A stretch of 64,000 nt of DNA, from assembly GCA_946965045.2 (NCBI GenBank), contig OX337233.1, positions 3,596,001 through 3,660,000 on the forward strand, read 5' to 3'. Positions 18,968 through 33,531 of the stretch are shown here, one piece after another. The notes under the pieces were generated by a model. That model was not told the origin of the DNA and did not search any database. It saw nothing but the letters and a program-made list of their open reading frames with translations. The stretch is from Epithemia pelagica (lineage: Eukaryota > Bacillariophyta > Bacillariophyceae > Surirellales > Surirellaceae). Position numbers and translations under genes: made by a program. How positions within the stretch are numbered: the stretch's first letter is position 1; each line of letters starts with the position of its first letter.

Positions 18968-21529
18968 ATGACATTTCTTGCACTCTTGCGAGGGGGGGCC
19001 CAACCACGAGTCCCCACCACGAGCTGCTGGAGGACATATCATCATCATCAACAACCACCTCGATGGGTGTGGCAGTCGCTTTGGTTGTCGTCGACTGCAG
19101 TACACACTCTCGATTCCGACGACGACAACAAGAACCACAAGAACAACAACCACAAGAACGAGAAACGAGCAATTGCATGGCACCACCAACGACCCACCAG
19201 TAGCCGATACTCGACTGTCTATGCGTCGGGACGACACGCGACACGATGCTTTTCGTCGTCTTCCACCACGAGCAACCATCCCAAAAAGATGAATGGTGGT
19301 GGCGGTGGTCCGCCAACGTTGTGTCCCAAATGTGGACAAGCCGTCACCTTTCAAAGTGCCGAATGGCAAGCCGATACCTTTTATTGTGCCCATTGCGGGG
19401 GATACTTTTGTACCACGAACAGTAGTACAAGTCGCAGTACGGCCCACCACAACAAGGACGATCCGACCATTCTCATGCAACACTTCAACAACTCGTCGTC
19501 TCCCCCCAAACATCCTCCTCCTTCTCCTCCTCCCCACCAACCACCACAGCAGCATCCACCTGGAATGATGGATGGCGGACCACCCTTGAGCAACCACCAT
19601 GGCGGCGGAGATCCTCCTCCGTGGACCGCCACGGGTGGGAGTGGGAGTTCCGGCACTAACGGCAATGCGCGTCAGCAACCACAACAACATCCCTGGCACT
19701 TTCCCTCCATGCCGACACCTCGGGAATTGTACAAGGGTCTCGATGACTATGTCATTGGACAAGATCAAGTAAAGGTGGTCTTGTCCGTCGGTGTCTACAA
19801 TCATTACAAGCGACTTCATGTCGCCCAAGAACAAGCACAACAACAAGCGCAGGCGCAACAACAACACCAACAAGCCGCCGAAGGTGCCGAACACGTGGCC
19901 TACCAATCCCACATGTCATCGTCGTCATCTCCACCTCCCCCCTTTGGTGGCAACAGCAGCAACAGTCCTCCCATTCGACCCAATTCATCCAGCAACACTA
20001 ATACTCACCCCAAACAACAACCACAACGACCACCCGCCCCAATGACGGTGGCCGAAATGAATTTGGGACAATTTGGTACCACCACAACGACCAAAGACAC
20101 CAAAGAAGAGGACGATACGACCGACCAGGACGAGGAGGCTCGAGGAACGAACCGCAATGATGACGACGACACGAAGCAACCCTCCTCTTCCACAACAACA
20201 ACAACAAGCACAACAACAGCCTCGGACTCGACCCACCAGTCGTCGTCGTCATCGTCGTCCAAGAATAACACTGATGCGACGCGCGATATTAGCAATCCGG
20301 CCTTTGGTCGATCCGTCGATGCCACTGTGGAAATTGACAAGAGCAACATTTTGCTATTGGGCCCGACCGGTTCGGGCAAGACGTTGTTGGTCAAAACCTT
20401 GGCCAAACTCATTAATGTGCCACTCGTTATTACCGATGCCACGTGTTTGACCCAAGCCGGCTATGTTGGCGAAGACGTGGAATCCGTCTTGCTCAAATTG
20501 TATTTGGAAGCCGGTCAAGATTTGGAAAAGTGTCAACGCGGCATTGTTTATATTGATGAAACGGACAAGATTCGACGCGCCGGGGGAGTCAACATGTCCA
20601 TTACGCGCGACGTGTCGGGTGAAGGCGTCCAACATGCCTTGCTCAAAATTGTCGAAGGCAGTGTCGTCAATGTGCCCAAGGAACCGGGTCGGAAAAATCC
20701 CCGTGGCGACTTTTTGCAAATTGACACGACGCACATTTTATTCATTTGCGGCGGCGCCTATTCCGGATTGGAACGCATTATCAATCGTCGCATGGATGCC
20801 GCCTCGATTGGATTTGGCGCCCCGCTCACCAAGGGTCATGATTTGGCCCATGACAACCCCAAGGCCCTCGATCGGTATTTTGCCAATGCCATTCCCAAAG
20901 ACTTGGTCGAATACGGCATGATTCCGGAATTTGTCGGCCGCTTTCCCATTTTGGTGAGTACCAATGGATTGGATACCCATCATTTGGTGGATATTTTGAC
21001 GGTCCCCAAAAATTCCATTGTCAAGCAATATCAACGCTTGTTTGCCATGGACGATGTGCACTTTCACATGACGACCGAGGCTCTGGGAGAAATTGCCCAA
21101 ACGGCATTCAAACGAGGCACGGGAGCGCGAGGTCTACGGTCCATTGTCGACAAGGTGTTGATGGAAACGCAATTTGTCGTGCCCAGTTTGGATCCACCCG
21201 TCCATACCGTCTATGTCGATGAACATGCTGTGCGAGGGGCCACTGGACAAGCAGCAACACGGTCTTCCTCCTCCTCCAACAACAGTGCTGCAACCACAAC
21301 ATCACCACCATCGCAGGAAACCATTTTATTGCGGGATCCCAAATTAACGGCCGAACAGTTCCAAGCCTTGGGAGGACGGGAGTATTGTCAAGCCAATCCA
21401 CACTTGGTGGAATCGGGGGCCATTGTCTTGGTGGATTTACAGCAATTGGAAGAAGTGGTCGTGGATACGACCACGGCCGCTCAAGCAGTCGACGAATTGA
21501 CGGACGACACAACCGAAGCCGCGGCGTAA
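18968..21529 (+). CDS. clpX: ATP-dependent Clp protease ATP-binding subunit ClpX
   Basis: 853 residues. ClpX is the AAA+ unfoldase that feeds substrates to ClpP; eukaryotic forms usually work in mitochondria. The start gives a Leu/Arg/Ser-rich leader lacking acids, consistent with a mitochondrial presequence. A C4 zinc finger (CPKC...CAHC) lies near residue 118. The AAA+ core has [12 protein letters not shown], Walker A GPTGSGKT near residue 465, pore-loop GYVGED, Walker [11 protein letters not shown], and the ClpP-docking loop containing IGF near residue 613. An insertion of about 170 residues rich in Gln, Ser, Thr and Asp lies between VYNHYKRL and the Walker A strand, where family members have a short linker. 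A second low-complexity insert lies near the C-terminus. The single exon ends about 70 bp before a duplicated block. Confidence 0.95.
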   Translation: MTFLALLRGGAQPRVPTTSCWRTYHHHQQPPRWVWQSLWLSSTAVHTLDSDDDNKNHKNNNHKNEKRAIAWHHQRPTSSRYSTVYASGRHATRCFSSSSTTSNHPKKMNGGGGGPPTLCPKCGQAVTFQSAEWQADTFYCAHCGGYFCTTNSSTSRSTAHHNKDDPTILMQHFNNSSSPPKHPPPSPPPHQPPQQHPPGMMDGGPPLSNHHGGGDPPPWTATGGSGSSGTNGNARQQPQQHPWHFPSMPTPRELYKGLDDYVIGQDQVKVVLSVGVYNHYKRLHVAQEQAQQQAQAQQQHQQAAEGAEHVAYQSHMSSSSSPPPPFGGNSSNSPPIRPNSSSNTNTHPKQQPQRPPAPMTVAEMNLGQFGTTTTTKDTKEEDDTTDQDEEARGTNRNDDDDTKQPSSSTTTTTSTTTASDSTHQSSSSSSSKNNTDATRDISNPAFGRSVDATVEIDKSNILLLGPTGSGKTLLVKTLAKLINVPLVITDATCLTQAGYVGEDVESVLLKLYLEAGQDLEKCQRGIVYIDETDKIRRAGGVNMSITRDVSGEGVQHALLKIVEGSVVNVPKEPGRKNPRGDFLQIDTTHILFICGGAYSGLERIINRRMDAASIGFGAPLTKGHDLAHDNPKALDRYFANAIPKDLVEYGMIPEFVGRFPILVSTNGLDTHHLVDILTVPKNSIVKQYQRLFAMDDVHFHMTTEALGEIAQTAFKRGTGARGLRSIVDKVLMETQFVVPSLDPPVHTVYVDEHAVRGATGQAATRSSSSSNNSAATTTSPPSQETILLRDPKLTAEQFQALGGREYCQANPHLVESGAIVLVDLQQLEEVVVDTTTAAQAVDELTDDTTEAAA

Positions 21530-22635
21530 CCGGAACCATTACGCAATAGATACACACGATACTGAATCATGGGAACGTGGAATCAATCTCGACGTTTGGT
21601 GACCGAGAAGAAACGAAATGCGCGGGGGCAGACGGTGGACAGGAGAGGTTTCACTAGCGCGCATGCATCCCTATCCATCCTAAGAACACTAGTATTACCT
21701 CTTCTCTACTATTGCTAAAAGAAGAAGAAGAAGAAGAAGAAGAAGAAGAAACAACGGGGCAAAAGGTGGTCCCTTGTCGTCCGAAACCTCCAAACACACA
21801 AACTATTTGCTCGTTTCCGACCGAAACGAGGCCAAGAGAACCAAACCGAGCGTCGAGGAACACACTTATATTATAGGAATATATATATTGTATAGCAACC
21901 AGGATACCATTGGTTACGATCCATGACTCTAGGAATGGTCTAGGTAGAGAGAGATGCCATACGAGTATACAGGCCAGCCACTGTGATGAGTTGCAATGTC
22001 ACCATCGGTTCTGTTTCCAATCTACCTAGCAATGCAGCACAAAAGTCCAGTGCGACCTGGCTCGGTATTCGTTTCGGAGGAACTTGCTTAACAGGTTATT
22101 CTCGAAGGACCGCGCAAATCTCCAACACATAGATAGGAATATCCTTTCTCAATTGCATCATCTACCTAGGAGGGAGAGTAGTTCCGCCAGTAGCGTACGC
22201 AGAGCCATTGCTGCAGATCCCGCGGCTGCTCTTGGGTAATAGTACGCCTGATTGTCTACGCCTGCTTGTCTTTGGTTCCAGTCCTTCTTTTCGCCATGCT
22301 GATGATTTCTCATGATTGTTCCGATTCCCAAGAACAAAACAGAATCTGTATCGGAGCCTGCCTTCTCACAGAGAATAAGACGTGCAAAACAGGCCGAGTG
22401 TATTAGGGCTGAAAGTATTCCCTCTGGTTGGCATCCTGGCTTTGCGATTAGTGATCGAGGACCAACCTGAGCAATTGTCGTTTATAGTTCATCATCAAGA
22501 CAGCGGGAAACTGCACAATCGACCGACACGGTCACTGTAGGACGGTTGAACAAGGATTCATTCATCCTTGTCGGTGTGTTCCTATAAGTATATTGATTGG
22601 CAGGAACCACCCAGCACATGGATTCTTCCCGCAAC
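21530..22635. other. clpX 3' flank and 3' flank of kelch gene B (inverted duplicate of 39623-40520)
   Basis: A GAA microsatellite occupies about 21720-21751. From about 21600 onward the sequence is the reverse complement, with scattered differences, of 39623-40520: for example AGGTTTCACTAGCGCGCATG, TACGATCCATGACTCTAG and GGATGCCAACC-type segments. No ORF is conserved across both copies, so I call no gene. Confidence 0.7.
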
Positions 22636-23823
22636 CTAACCATGGCATTGGGCTTTGAGTGACGCAGTACTACCACCGAAAGCAAGTAAGCGAGCAAAAC
22701 ATGCCGAGTTCTTGTCCACAAGGGGCAGTGTGCAAACCCAATCTCGAACGACGTTCGAACGTGCCATCGTTGCAATCCCCGTGGAAACGGCGACCGCACG
22801 GCACGAGCGTGTTCGTTCGGGTAAGTTCCACACACGGTTGCGTTGTGTGTCCAGGTTCCACACACGGTTGCGTTGTGTGTCCAGGACCTCCACCATACAC
22901 ACCTCATCCGATTCTTGTCCTTTGTCCCCTCCCACCACAACCAAGCAGGATCCAAGTACAACCACAGCATGGTCACTGCGAGGATGACCAAGAACAAGAT
23001 CCTTGTGGACTTTCCAGGAATTGGTAACTGGGGACAAAGACTGTCCACTTTGAGGTCCTTCTTTCAGCCAGTCATCCAATTGGAGGTATTCCACAGAAGT
23101 TAGGGACTTTAGATATCTCCCCTTTCCACCTACCACATACACAGTTTGACCCACAACAGCCATTCCAAAGTCATACTGAGCGACATTCAACGGTGGCCCA
23201 GATAGGACTCTTTCCGATGACGTGTCCAGAATATCCACTGTTGCCACCGGAAATTTATTATTTCCACCAGCGACGATAATGAATCTGTCACGAACCACCG
23301 CAGCAGCGCAAGCATATCTTGGGCTTGTCAAACGACACTCCAACGTCCTCCATTGTTTCTCATCCTTGGACCCGGTTGATGATAGAGAGAGAAAATCTTT
23401 TACAGGAATCCTTTCAATCGTATCCAAAAGGCTCGAGTCGTTACAGGAGATGCACGTTGTTCCGCCAATGGTATACAGTGCGCCATTGCATACCACGGCT
23501 GCTGTATGGACTCGTAGTTGGTTCGTGGTCGGCCCTTGTCGCCATGCTTTCTCCCCGTTGTCCGTGTTCCAAAACACAATTGAACTTGTAAAAGTGAGAG
23601 TTTCTGAAGTCATACCACTCCACAATAGTCCAAATACCACCACCGTCTGTTCTGATGGGGCTGATGGATGATTCACAATCAACGGTGCGTGGTTCAAAAA
23701 CCGACTTGGAGGAAAGGGAGGCCATTTTGTTTCCTGCCACTGCGGTTCTTCGTCTCCTTGGGAGCCGGCACGGTCCGTAAAAACCAGTCCGGATAACAGC
23801 GCTTGTTCGCGGACGTTGTGCAT
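22636..23823 (-). CDS. Kelch-repeat protein B
   Basis: 395 residues beginning MHNVREQALLSGLVFTD, the family signature. Successive blades carry hydrophobic-hydrophobic-Gly-Gly turns (VVVFG, LYTIGG, FIIVAGG, VYVVGG, LVVVGG), consistent with a six-bladed beta-propeller and no other domain. No signal peptide or membrane segment is evident, so a cytosolic protein-binding scaffold is likely. A 30-bp in-frame tandem duplication (22825-22884) repeats DTQRNRVWNL. It forms an inverted pair with gene C; both coding region and 3' flank are shared. Confidence 0.85.
   Translation of the reverse strand: MHNVREQALLSGLVFTDRAGSQGDEEPQWQETKWPPFPPSRFLNHAPLIVNHPSAPSEQTVVVFGLLWSGMTSETLTFTSSIVFWNTDNGEKAWRQGPTTNQLRVHTAAVVCNGALYTIGGTTCISCNDSSLLDTIERIPVKDFLSLSSTGSKDEKQWRTLECRLTSPRYACAAAVVRDRFIIVAGGNNKFPVATVDILDTSSERVLSGPPLNVAQYDFGMAVVGQTVYVVGGKGRYLKSLTSVEYLQLDDWLKEGPQSGQSLSPVTNSWKVHKDLVLGHPRSDHAVVVLGSCLVVVGGDKGQESDEVCMVEVLDTQRNRVWNLDTQRNRVWNLPERTRSCRAVAVSTGIATMARSNVVRDWVCTLPLVDKNSACFARLLAFGGSTASLKAQCHG
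22825..22884 (-). repeat. 30-bp in-frame tandem duplication in kelch B
   Basis: Two exact 30-bp units (22825-22854 and 22855-22884) encode DTQRNRVWNL twice. Relatives C, D and E carry this segment once. Confidence 0.95.
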
Positions 23824-24607
23824 GGCTGTTGTGTTTTGCTCCGCTATGTCGTTGCTACCTCAGTTCTTCCAACTTGTGGTCAAGATACAAAAGAGCGGAC
23901 AACAACACGGCTTGTTGTCAGGCCACTGGATGCAAGCAATGGAATCAGCTCTTTGCAGCAAGATTGCTGCTGTGCGTTGTAGACTAAAGACAACCAATTC
24001 GGACAACTCTCTCTCTCTTGGATTGTGAGCCTTCCCTTGAAATCCTCGACCTTTTTTTCAAAATCGGGGTCGATATCTGTCATGTGTGGGTGTGGTGGTG
24101 ATGCAGCTGGCGTTGCAGTCGGTTCCGCGGTCCGTCGGAGGCCGTCTGTGCGCTGTCCGCTTGGAGTTCGGGGGTGTGATGGAATGAGTACAATTCCTTT
24201 TTAAAAATTGTTTCTATACTCTTACAACTTAATACTATAGTAAAATGGGGGTATTGCATAGATTGTACACCCCTGGATTGTCATGGATTCCGATCGACTT
24301 TCCAGAGGTTTGGTATCCACTGGAAAAGGAGCTGGCCGGCAACAAACTCTACGATATCTGCGAGGGTGACGCACTGCCTAAAATCAAGACAAACGCTAAG
24401 ACGTTCCTCACCCCTGCTGGCCAACCGGTGAGGCAAAGATCTCGCTGTGTCACTGCATGGAAATGGAGCCAAAAAAGTCCATCCACAATCAAAACAATTG
24501 TCCATTGCTCTTGTTGTTGTTGTTCTGCAGTGATTGCATCAATCCCTCTCCATTGATTCATTCTTCCCACAAACGACAGTTCCAGAAGAACCACAACCAC
24601 CACCAGT
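23824..24607. other. Divergent spacer between kelch B and the formaldehyde fusion gene
   Basis: Contains the kelch B promoter candidate. A plus-strand ORF at 24245-24556 starts with about 60 protein-like residues (LYTPGLSWIPIDFPEVWYPL) and then runs into low-complexity sequence at a GTGAGG. It could be a remnant exon of an unknown gene, but no family was recognised. Confidence 0.4.
23885..23900 (-). promoter_or_regulatory. Conserved kelch upstream motif (gene B)
   Basis: On the minus strand this reads GTCCGCTCTTTTGTAT, ending 61 bp before the ATG. Closely related sequences stand at a similar distance before kelch C (38406) and kelch F (55511). Confidence 0.45.
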
Positions 24608-27614
<3,007 letters not shown>

Positions 27615-29547
27615 CCACGAAATATATCATAGGCCTATTATCGATCGAGAATGGGCCGGTCGCCCCCAAACGTTTGGGAGACACAATCTCGCCAGTCGCA
27701 GTCGACAAACTAGTAACCCTAACCTCAATGAACGTACTATCCCTACTATGCTACGGATGATTTATTGTAGGAGTAGGAGTACTCGATACTCGATGCAAAA
27801 GGACGGGACGTCCCCGAGAGCAAGCTATACTCATCTCTCTCTCTACCTAGGTAGGTATTTCTCTCTACTATAGACAAGGAGTCTTCTTCTAGTCGCGATG
27901 CATGTCCAAAGCGAATTCATGAGCAGGAGCACGAGAGAATGACCAGTTTCCTCCGTGGTTCCCACGTGTGTTACTCTACGACTTGTGTGTGTGTGTGTGT
28001 GGAAAACGCACAATCGATGGAACACGGTTGTGGGAGGCTGTGCTCATCTGTTACAGATTGGTGCCGTCCAGTCACTTTTGTTTTGGAGAGAGAGAGAGAG
28101 AGAGAGCGCACTTGTCCACCCACACAAAAAATGTCATACATAGACCACTATACCCAAAACATCTTTGGCACGACCACAACCGTATCCAGACCGTACACGT
28201 GTTTGTCCAACCTCGTTTGGCATTCACCCACAAACGAGTGCAACTCCCAAAAAAGAGAGAGAGAGCGAGAGAGCGAAGGCCACTGTGTCGGAACTGATAC
28301 TCTGCGAGACTCCCATTAGGTAGAGAGTTGAGATTGAGCCGAGTCCACACAAGAGCAACGACTACTGTTCAGACGCTGTGAATCGATCCGTTGGTCTGGC
28401 TGGAGCGAGGATCCCCACCCAACCTAAACCTAACACCAACATACGCTCTGACCTCTGACATTGTTCTTGGTCGGTTTCTTTCCCCGTGTGTCTTTCTCGC
28501 CCACACTCATCACTCCTCCTTTTCCTAGTAGGAGTATTATTATTGTCTTTCTCTTATTACAACAACATGTTCCACAAGACGATGGATGATTCACCCAGTG
28601 TCCAGTGTGCCCCAACCAACCAGATGGAGCTCACTGGCAAACTCGGAGTTGCAATTGCCCAACCAACCTTCTGCAACCACAGGGCTCCCCCCGAACCATG
28701 GTTCGGGAAAGAATGGAATGCTTTACAAGTTTGTAGGACTCCATTCACGCATGGTAGAGAATTGCCTCGTCCGTTGAATTGGATCAACTATGTATGCCCT
28801 AACTGTCCAGCATTCGGTTTGCGAATAAAGGCTGCATGCAGTTGAAGTAGCAACTTGTAGAGTACACTCTGGATCACGGTCTACCGACCGTGTATGAAAC
28901 TTGTGCCACAGTGGAATGGCACTCACGAAGGCGATCGTGTCTGGCACGCGAGGCGTGCCAGTGATTTGAGACGTCCTAGCGTCTACTGGAACGAAACTAC
29001 GAGCATTTATTTATTGCAACAGAGGTTCCGTTTCGGACCGTCCCTCTCGAGAGGAGTCCGAAGGAGTCGCTTCCGGACTCGCCCATTGGCATTTCTCATT
29101 TTTTCTCTCCATATATCCTTCTTCACCTTGCCGTTTGCCGTTTGGGTGTTTGGTGTGCGTGATACAAAGAAAACAAAGGACGAAGAACGAAGACCAAAGC
29201 GAATTGTGGGAATGACACTCTACAATAAAAAAAGAGAACATCAGCAGTTCATCCGTGAGAGCATGTGGATCGCACAAGTCGCCTGGTTGTGAAAAAGCAA
29301 GAATTCGATTCACACAATAGAGTAAAAGGTTGTGGAGTGCAGTACTCTCCACAAACCATTGTGCTCTTCGGGAAAGTCTGCATTGATTTGTTGAATGGTG
29401 CATGCCACCTGGGTTTTTGATTCCGTAGTAGGAGAGGTATAGTTTGGAGGTTTGTTGGTTGTGCTTCCGTTTTGATATAGGTATTCGAAGCAAGCAAACA
29501 AAGAACGGCAGAAGCACTGTGTGCGCGCAAGTTTTTGGGAAACCATC
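27615..29547. other. Long spacer before the disordered-protein gene
   Basis: About 1.9 kb without a supported gene. It has a TG run near 27985, a GA run at about 28086-28106, a second GA-rich tract near 28255, and a palindromic CCTAGTAGG at 28524-28532. Several ORFs of 100-190 codons exist on both strands but are low-complexity or cysteine-rich translations of repeats with no recognised domain. Confidence 0.5.
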
Positions 29548-32500
29548 ATGAAGCCAAACAAGAACAACAGAGAGAACAAGACAAACCATGAGTCGGCCTC
29601 ATGGTTGGTGCCTCCTGGAACCGCAGCAACAGCAAGAGTAATAACCTCGGGCCCTCCACCCTTGCCACCGCCACACAGCAGCAGCAGCAACAACGACAAG
29701 TACAACGCTGCTTTTACGTCCGTCTCCTCCTTGACCTTGAGTCAATTGCAATTGCAATCCTCCAGTACGATCTATCATCGCCGTGGCAGTAGCTTGGTGG
29801 TGGCTGCTCCCTCTCACCCTGCGAGCAACAGCAACAGCAACAGCACTGCCAATCCTGCTACGGGCAGCGGCTTGGTGTCCTGGTCCTCCTCGCATCATTC
29901 CTCGAGCAAGGCGACGGTATCCACACAAGCATTTTCGCACAGTTCCAGTTCGGCCTTGTTGTTGGATTCCTCCTCCTCCTCCTTTTTTGGAGAACCACTC
30001 ATTCTTCAAGAAGTTGCCGTGACGCGAACGACCGAAACTGCCGTCCTTACCAAAGAACAAAATCCGCATGATGGTTGGTTGCAGGAGGAGGAAGACTCGG
30101 AACCCGAAAAAGAAGAATCCGAGGAGGAGACGACCGACCAGAATCCTCCCAGGGAGACCAACCAAACAAGAAGAATACGACCGTTTCCTACCACAATGAC
30201 GAATGCCAGCACAACAACAACTGGAGCCTTGCAACCACTGCTCACCTTTTACGAATTGATTGACTTGTTGCAAAGCACTCGTGAGGATCGTCCACCACCG
30301 CTACTGAATGCAATGGACCATGATTCGAATCGTTACCAGCCGGCTAGTGCTACTCCACTGCCGACAACAACAACAACAACAACTGCCACCACCACGACAA
30401 CAGTGCTGCATCAACTGATTGCTCTCTTGCATTCCGTCAACCATTCGGATGACAAGGACCACCACATTGAGTCAAAACCACCAACACATGCTGGCCTCCT
30501 GGGAAACGAAACAACAACAACAACAACACAAAGAAGCAACTCGAGGGAAGGAGGGACCATGCGTTTGCAACCAAACAAGGGGAAGGAACAACACGATGAA
30601 AACAAAGAAGAGGAGAACGAGACAACCCGCCAAAAGGATCTGCTGTCACACCCAGAGACCCAGCAGGAGGAACGCATGCCACAAACCATCACCAGTCCTG
30701 GTCCGATTCACCCAGCCGAGAGGACACTCTCCTGCATGCGGCACAACCAGCCGCAAGAAGCAGTAGAAGCAGCAACAGCAAACGAAGACGACGAAGACCA
30801 AACGCCTTTGGACACTGCGTCGCAGGATGCCACATCGGCTTGTTGGACGGGTGCCGATTCCAGTTTGGTCCATACCGATCATTCCTGTCATCAAAAACCA
30901 TTGGCTCCGAGTGGCCATGACGATGACGAACCAGACGAAGCATCGTCGATGGATTCCACCCACCAACATGCTGGTGCAGTGGCAACAGTTCCCATGGCTT
31001 CGTCCGTGTGGTTGTGGTCCTTAGATCCTCCTCGTCCTGTACCACCAGCAGTAGCGATAGTAGGAAGCTCCCATGACAATGACGATGAGGAGGAAGACGA
31101 TAGAGCAGCAAACAGTCAACGACACCGACACCGACACCAACATCAACAACGTGGTGGTGGTAGAAGACGACGACGAAGCATTCGATTGGAATATCACGAC
31201 GATGACGATACCGACAGTACGCAAGACGAACAAGGCATTGTAGACTCGGCCGTTCCTACCGATGAGGACTTGGTGACACGGTTGTACGACGCGCACCAAG
31301 AGATTCCGGACGGTGGCGACAAGGACCACGACAATGAAGCGCAAGACGAAGAAGAAGAAGAGGAAGAGGCCGAAGTTTCGTTGGATCCAATGGATTTATG
31401 GAGTGTGACGCGAAGAGGCAACAACAACAACGACAACGAAGAGGAAGTTTCATTGGATCCTTTGGACTTGTGGCACGATGCCATACCCAAACGTTCGAAT
31501 CACAAGCCACGTCACCAACTGGCACAGCCACCCGATCATCCGTTTTGGAGGCGGCTGGCACCACCCCAGCCTTCATCATCCGCGCCAATTACAAGAGTGG
31601 AACAACCACAGGACCCTAGTACGTTCGAAGAGACTTCTGTACGGAGCTCCCACACCAGACCGTGCGCGGTTCAAATTCAGTGGCCTCGGCAATACCCACA
31701 ACATGATGATGATGATGATGATCAGGACGGCGAAAGAAATCAGAGCAATGTAAAGGATTGTGAAGAAGTTAGTTTCAATGTGGAAGATCTTTGGGTGGGA
31801 GAGACTAACGAAACCGCCCAAAGTCAAGGGGACGGTGCCAAACTGATTCAACCATCCCAAACCAAGAAAGCGAGGCAGGAAACTGTTCAGAATGATGACC
31901 ATCATCACTATCATGATTTGGATCATGAAGACCAAGAAGAGCACATGACCAACGAGGATGAATATGATGATGATGATGATGAGAGTTCCTTTACCCTCCA
32001 ATATGAAACAGACTCCGTGGCCAGTTCTGTGACATGGTACGACGATGACTACGACGACGAAGACGAGGAGGAGGAGGCTTCCGACAGGGCCATCGCGCAG
32101 AGTAAAGCAATGCCAAGGATGGCACGAAAATCGAGACCGCGACTGCAGACTCGAGAGAGAAACAGTTATTCGAGACAACGTCACAGGGCAGACGAACCAC
32201 CGCCACTGGAAACAGAACCCAATCATGCGGACCGATCACCATCCCATCAACCCATGGCGTTGCCAATTGGAGTACAAATCCAACTGCAAGAGGAAAGCGA
32301 GAAGAATGCCATGCTAACATCTCCTCCTTGGACCAGTAGAGCAAGTATAACTTCCCCCCGGTTGACGACCAATCTCATGTCCATGACCGGTTCTCCGTTT
32401 GTGTCTCGCCCCATGAATCAGCATCGCCGTCGTCGGCGCCGACGAGAACGGGCGCATCTTCGACCGCATCCTCCCCAAGGCTTTTGGAGTGGGGACAGCG

Positions 32501-33531
32501 GCGGTCCTGTCAGTCCAACCCGATCCTTGCCCACCCCGTCACCTCCTCATGATACCATGAAACGAGTTCCCCACGTCTTTGTCAATCATCCAGCTGCTAG
32601 TAGTACCAGCGATCCACGCGGCAGCAGTATCCAGAATATGACGCATGAAACGGGTGAGGGAGGAGTCGCTGTTGTATCGGCAGCCGCCGAGTATGTCGCA
32701 TCCTTACGGCGCTCCCGTGCCCATCGATTGCAGCAGCAGCAACAGTCCTCCTCGTCTCATGATCAACTCCTTGTTGTAGACGATGACGACGACGACGACG
32801 AAGTGGACCCCGATCTGATGCGAGCATTGATGGAACAGCAAGACCCAGATGACTCGGACAATTCCCTGCAGGACACGACAAACGATGACTGTGGAGAAGC
32901 CAAGCATGGACCACAGGCACAGAAAGAAGACGACGACGAAGAGCCATTACCATCCGCAGCTGCTCCCGACTCCCCATTGGCCATGGCTACCACAACCGGG
33001 GATTCGATTTGGATGTCGGTTGGTGGTGGTGCCTCGCCGTATGGGGAAATGGATTCCTTGGAGTATTATCGCACACGAAACAACAGCACTCAAGAAACTC
33101 GTTCCACCAGTGCTGCCTCCCCTCCACGACGACAACGTCGACGAAGACAGGCAAGTCGACAGCAACACAGTCTTCCCGATCGGCCCAAAGAATCACGCCG
33201 AGCATCAGCTAGCCAAGGTCAACGACGAATTTCGACAGAGCATGGAGGAGGAGAAGAAGAACCGCATCATCAACAACAACAACATGTTCGACATTCGAGC
33301 AGCAGCAACAGCAATACGAGTACGAGCAGTCTCGACATTGTGGACAGTGGATCCTCACCGTCTCCGACCACTGCCACGAATGCTGTTGTCGCCGCCACAA
33401 TGGACTTGCTGCCGCTGACTGGCAGTTCCGTGGTTCTTGGGAGCAGTAGCAACGACGAGTATGCGACAGTGGGGGACGAAGATGGTAACATGTTGTATTC
33501 CGAGAATCATGCACCGGTTCAGGCGGAATAA
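29548..33531 (+). CDS. Large intrinsically disordered acidic protein, function unknown
   Basis: 1327 residues in one uninterrupted frame; ATG at 29548 is the first Met in frame. I do not recognise a domain. Composition is dominated by Ser, Thr, Asp, Glu, Gln, Asn and Arg, with homopolymeric Glu, Asp, Thr and Ser runs. A short motif recurs three times: EVSLDPMDLW, EVSLDPLDLW and EVSFNVEDLW, encoded between about 31370 and 31800, embedded in acidic stretches. A related acidic motif EVDPDLMRALM occurs near 32800. Such repeated hydrophobic motifs in a disordered chain suggest a multivalent docking protein. A run of 1300 codons without a stop in one frame supports real coding despite the repeats. 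Confidence 0.7.
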   Translation: MKPNKNNRENKTNHESASWLVPPGTAATARVITSGPPPLPPPHSSSSNNDKYNAAFTSVSSLTLSQLQLQSSSTIYHRRGSSLVVAAPSHPASNSNSNSTANPATGSGLVSWSSSHHSSSKATVSTQAFSHSSSSALLLDSSSSSFFGEPLILQEVAVTRTTETAVLTKEQNPHDGWLQEEEDSEPEKEESEEETTDQNPPRETNQTRRIRPFPTTMTNASTTTTGALQPLLTFYELIDLLQSTREDRPPPLLNAMDHDSNRYQPASATPLPTTTTTTTATTTTTVLHQLIALLHSVNHSDDKDHHIESKPPTHAGLLGNETTTTTTQRSNSREGGTMRLQPNKGKEQHDENKEEENETTRQKDLLSHPETQQEERMPQTITSPGPIHPAERTLSCMRHNQPQEAVEAATANEDDEDQTPLDTASQDATSACWTGADSSLVHTDHSCHQKPLAPSGHDDDEPDEASSMDSTHQHAGAVATVPMASSVWLWSLDPPRPVPPAVAIVGSSHDNDDEEEDDRAANSQRHRHRHQHQQRGGGRRRRRSIRLEYHDDDDTDSTQDEQGIVDSAVPTDEDLVTRLYDAHQEIPDGGDKDHDNEAQDEEEEEEEAEVSLDPMDLWSVTRRGNNNNDNEEEVSLDPLDLWHDAIPKRSNHKPRHQLAQPPDHPFWRRLAPPQPSSSAPITRVEQPQDPSTFEETSVRSSHTRPCAVQIQWPRQYPQHDDDDDDQDGERNQSNVKDCEEVSFNVEDLWVGETNETAQSQGDGAKLIQPSQTKKARQETVQNDDHHHYHDLDHEDQEEHMTNEDEYDDDDDESSFTLQYETDSVASSVTWYDDDYDDEDEEEEASDRAIAQSKAMPRMARKSRPRLQTRERNSYSRQRHRADEPPPLETEPNHADRSPSHQPMALPIGVQIQLQEESEKNAMLTSPPWTSRASITSPRLTTNLMSMTGSPFVSRPMNQHRRRRRRRERAHLRPHPPQGFWSGDSGGPVSPTRSLPTPSPPHDTMKRVPHVFVNHPAASSTSDPRGSSIQNMTHETGEGGVAVVSAAAEYVASLRRSRAHRLQQQQQSSSSHDQLLVVDDDDDDDEVDPDLMRALMEQQDPDDSDNSLQDTTNDDCGEAKHGPQAQKEDDDEEPLPSAAAPDSPLAMATTTGDSIWMSVGGGASPYGEMDSLEYYRTRNNSTQETRSTSAASPPRRQRRRRQASRQQHSLPDRPKESRRASASQGQRRISTEHGGGEEEPHHQQQQHVRHSSSSNSNTSTSSLDIVDSGSSPSPTTATNAVVAATMDLLPLTGSSVVLGSSSNDEYATVGDEDGNMLYSENHAPVQAE

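Noticed and set aside
24245-24556. Extra 5' exon for the formaldehyde fusion gene
   Set aside because: The hydrolase half already starts with a complete N-terminus at 24608, and no acceptor joins this ORF to it in frame; kept only as a possible remnant.
27715-27727. AACCCTAACC-like word, possible telomeric repeat
   Set aside because: Only about one and a half units; the similar word near 61960 is equally short.
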